Both the position numbers and the translations under genes were made by a program. DNA of 64,000 bases from CAVRIA01 sp963721115 (GTDB lineage: Bacteria; Desulfobacterota; Binatia; HRBIN30; CADEER01): assembly GCA_963721115.1 (NCBI GenBank), contig CAVRIA010000004.1, positions 1,240,001-1,304,000 on the forward strand, in the 5' to 3' direction. A model generated the notes under the pieces. The model saw only the letters and a list, made by a program, of their open reading frames with translations, searched no databases and was not told the origin of the DNA. The stretch's first letter is position 1; every line of letters begins with the position of its first letter. Below, in pieces: positions 62,564-64,000 of the stretch.

Positions 62564-63730
62564 ATGAAGGCAGCAGAGCGGCTGGGCAAGATCCCCCCCT
62601 ACCTGTTCATGGAGCTGCGGCAGAAGATCGCCAAGGCGCGAGCTTCGGGCGCCGACGTCATCAGCCTGGCGATCGGCGATCCGGTCGAGCCGACTCCGAC
62701 CGAGGTGATCGACGAGCTCTGCCGCGCCGCGCACGACCCCGCCAACCACGCCTACCCGACCGACGAGGAGAAGGGCATGCAGGCGTTCCGCGAGGTGGTG
62801 GCGCACTGGTATGGGCGGCGCTACGGCGTCGACGTCGATCCGCAGAAGGAGGTGATCGGCCTCATCGGGTCGAAGGAAGGGTGCCACCACTTCGTCCTCG
62901 GCCGGGTGAATCGCGGCGAGAAGGTTCTCATGACCGACCCGGGGTACCCGGCCTACCGGGCCAGCATCCTGCTCGTCGAGGGGGAGCCGGTGAGCGTGCC
63001 GATCCGCCCCGAGCACGGCTATCTGCCGCTCCTGCGCGACATCCCCGCCGACGTCGCTCGTCAGGCGAGTGCCATGTTCCTCAACTATCCGAACAACCCG
63101 ACCGGCGCGACCGCCACGAAGGACTTTCTGAAGGAGCTGGTGGAGTTCGCGCGCAGCTACGACGTCGCGATCTGTTACGACAACCCGTACATCGAGATCG
63201 TCTTCGACGGCGAGAAGCCGTTGAGCTTTCTGTCGGTGCCCGGCGCCAAGGACGTCGGCGTCGAGCTCAACTCGCTCTCCAAGCCGTTCAACATGACCGG
63301 CTGGCGCATCGGTATGGCGGTCGGCAACCCGGACCTGATCGCCGCCATCTCGAAGGTGAAGGAGAATACGGACTCGGGTGTGTTCAACGCCATCCAGTAC
63401 GCGGCGATCGCCGCACTGACGCGCTGCGAGGACCAGATCCCGCACATGCTGGGCATCTATGCGCGGCGGCGCGCCCTGGTGCTGGCGACGCTGCAGCAGA
63501 TCGGCATCGAGTACAAGCCGGTCAAGGGCACGTTCTACCTGTGGGTGCCGACGCCGCCGGGCACCTCCAGCATCGAGTTCGCCAACCTCCTGCTGGAGAA
63601 GGCGAACGTCGTCGTCGCACCCGGGCGGGGATACGGCGACAACGGCGAGGGGTTCTTCCGCATCTCCCTGACGGTCAAGGACGCGCGCCTGGAGGAGGCG
63701 ATGGAGCGCATCCGCCAGGCGATGCGCTAG
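62564..63730 (+). CDS. dapL: LL-diaminopimelate aminotransferase (class I/II PLP enzyme)
   Basis: 388 aa fold-type I aminotransferase. LAIGDPVEPTPTEVIDELCRA, HAYPTDEEKGMQAFREVVAHWY, DPGYPAYRASILLVEGEPV and YPNNPTGATATKDFLKELVEF are as in DapL. The PLP Lys240 is in NSLSKPFNMTGWRIG, and the closing FFRISLTVKDARLEEAM is normal. It converts tetrahydrodipicolinate directly to LL-diaminopimelate with glutamate, bypassing the succinylase steps of lysine/peptidoglycan synthesis. dapB, convergent at its 3' end, supports the pathway. AAAGGAAC just upstream of the ATG at 62564. Other class I aminotransferases are the alternative. Confidence 0.88.
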   Translation: MKAAERLGKIPPYLFMELRQKIAKARASGADVISLAIGDPVEPTPTEVIDELCRAAHDPANHAYPTDEEKGMQAFREVVAHWYGRRYGVDVDPQKEVIGLIGSKEGCHHFVLGRVNRGEKVLMTDPGYPAYRASILLVEGEPVSVPIRPEHGYLPLLRDIPADVARQASAMFLNYPNNPTGATATKDFLKELVEFARSYDVAICYDNPYIEIVFDGEKPLSFLSVPGAKDVGVELNSLSKPFNMTGWRIGMAVGNPDLIAAISKVKENTDSGVFNAIQYAAIAALTRCEDQIPHMLGIYARRRALVLATLQQIGIEYKPVKGTFYLWVPTPPGTSSIEFANLLLEKANVVVAPGRGYGDNGEGFFRISLTVKDARLEEAMERIRQAMR

Positions 63731-64000
63731 CTCTGCAGGCCGAGAACGTCGGCCATGCCGTAGCGCCCGGGAGGTTGGCCGGCGAGCCACACGCCGGCGC
63801 GAATCGCTCCGCTCGCCAGGCACTCGCGGCTCTGCGCCCGATGGGTGAGCTCGAGCCGCTCGCCCATGCCGGCGAAGACGACCGTGTGGTCGCCGACGAC
63901 GTCGCCGCCGCGCAGCGCCATGACGCCGATCTCCGCCTCGCCGCGCCTGCCGACGACGCCCTCGCGGCCGAAGCGCGCCTGCTCCGCGAAGTCGCGCCCC
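63727..64000 (-). CDS. dapB: 4-hydroxy-tetrahydrodipicolinate reductase, C-terminal part (gene runs off the window)
   Basis: The last 91 codons are visible. FGREGVVGRRGEAEIGVMAL and RGGDVVGDHTVVFAGMGERL lead to ELTHRAQSRECLASGAIRAG and WLAGQPPGRYGMADVLGL, the conserved C-terminal tetramerisation and substrate-loop region of DapB. The enzyme reduces hydroxy-tetrahydrodipicolinate with NAD(P)H in lysine/diaminopimelate synthesis. The N-terminal nucleotide-binding domain lies beyond 64000. Its stop codon shares CTAG with the dapL stop (63727-63730), so the two convergent genes overlap by 4 bases. Confidence 0.9.
   Translation of the reverse strand, partial: GRDFAEQARFGREGVVGRRGEAEIGVMALRGGDVVGDHTVVFAGMGERLELTHRAQSRECLASGAIRAGVWLAGQPPGRYGMADVLGLQS

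Overview
The window is a gene-dense, very GC-rich (clearly above 60 percent) stretch of bacterial chromosome with about 50 protein genes. I see no rRNA, tRNA, CRISPR array, integrase or insertion sequence. The gene mix points to an uncultured deltaproteobacterium-like lineage, possibly the Binatota/Desulfobacterota group. It includes a complete 2-oxoglutarate dehydrogenase operon, dapL-type lysine synthesis, several lipid-oxidation enzymes, an ELWxxDGT-repeat protein ending in a dockerin-like calcium module, a glycosyl hydrolase, and signal-transduction proteins. That placement is inference only; no marker RNA is present.

Layout. 1-3.6 kb (minus): truncated serine acetyltransferase, a methyltransferase, and an acyltransferase/epimerase pair. 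3.7-7 kb: a small histidine-kinase-like protein faces a three-part protein made of a PilB/GspE-type ATPase, zinc ribbons and a response-regulator receiver. 7-14 kb: a divergent DHPS, a diiron/SDR pair, an inositol-phosphatase-type enzyme, an L,D-transpeptidase, a frameshifted envelope protein and a lipoprotein of the cyclase family. 14-24 kb: two medium-chain dehydrogenases, a large sensor kinase, a ThDP enzyme, an SPFH protein, Xaa-Pro aminopeptidase and a receiver protein. 24-28 kb: peroxiredoxin, a thiolase-like protein and a nitronate monooxygenase. 28-34.3 kb: sucA-sucB-lpd read leftward from a promoter that overlaps a perfect palindrome, with an Rrf2-type regulator divergent. 34-39 kb: a Kef-type antiporter, a membrane glycosyltransferase and a second cyclase. 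39-47 kb: two repeat-built secreted proteins flanking a GH3 beta-glucosidase. 47-53 kb: an SRPBCC-nitroreductase fusion, a CBS protein, an MscS channel, leucyl aminopeptidase, a c-type cytochrome and a PTPS-like enzyme. 53-64 kb: two acyl-CoA dehydrogenases, a methyltransferase, a UvrD-type helicase, a TusA-like protein, transaldolase, folK, dapL and the end of dapB.

Two themes cut across the map. Three pterin/folate genes lie apart from one another: an atypical DHPS at 7.2 kb, a PTPS with Glu in place of the usual Cys at 52.5 kb, and folK at 62 kb. The PTPS variant is the type known to stand in for FolB, so together they could make folate without dihydroneopterin aldolase. Second, five genes carry six apparent frameshifts, and each is repaired by removing exactly one base. 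This pattern looks more like insertion errors in the assembly than gene decay, so those five genes are annotated as full-length with a note.

The most unusual items are the ATPase-zinc-ribbon-receiver fusion with its kinase-like neighbour, the Rrf2/palindrome/OGDH arrangement, the 17-copy repeat protein with an exact 144-bp period, and the SRPBCC-nitroreductase fusion. I found no single cluster that clearly amounts to a new defence or mobile system.
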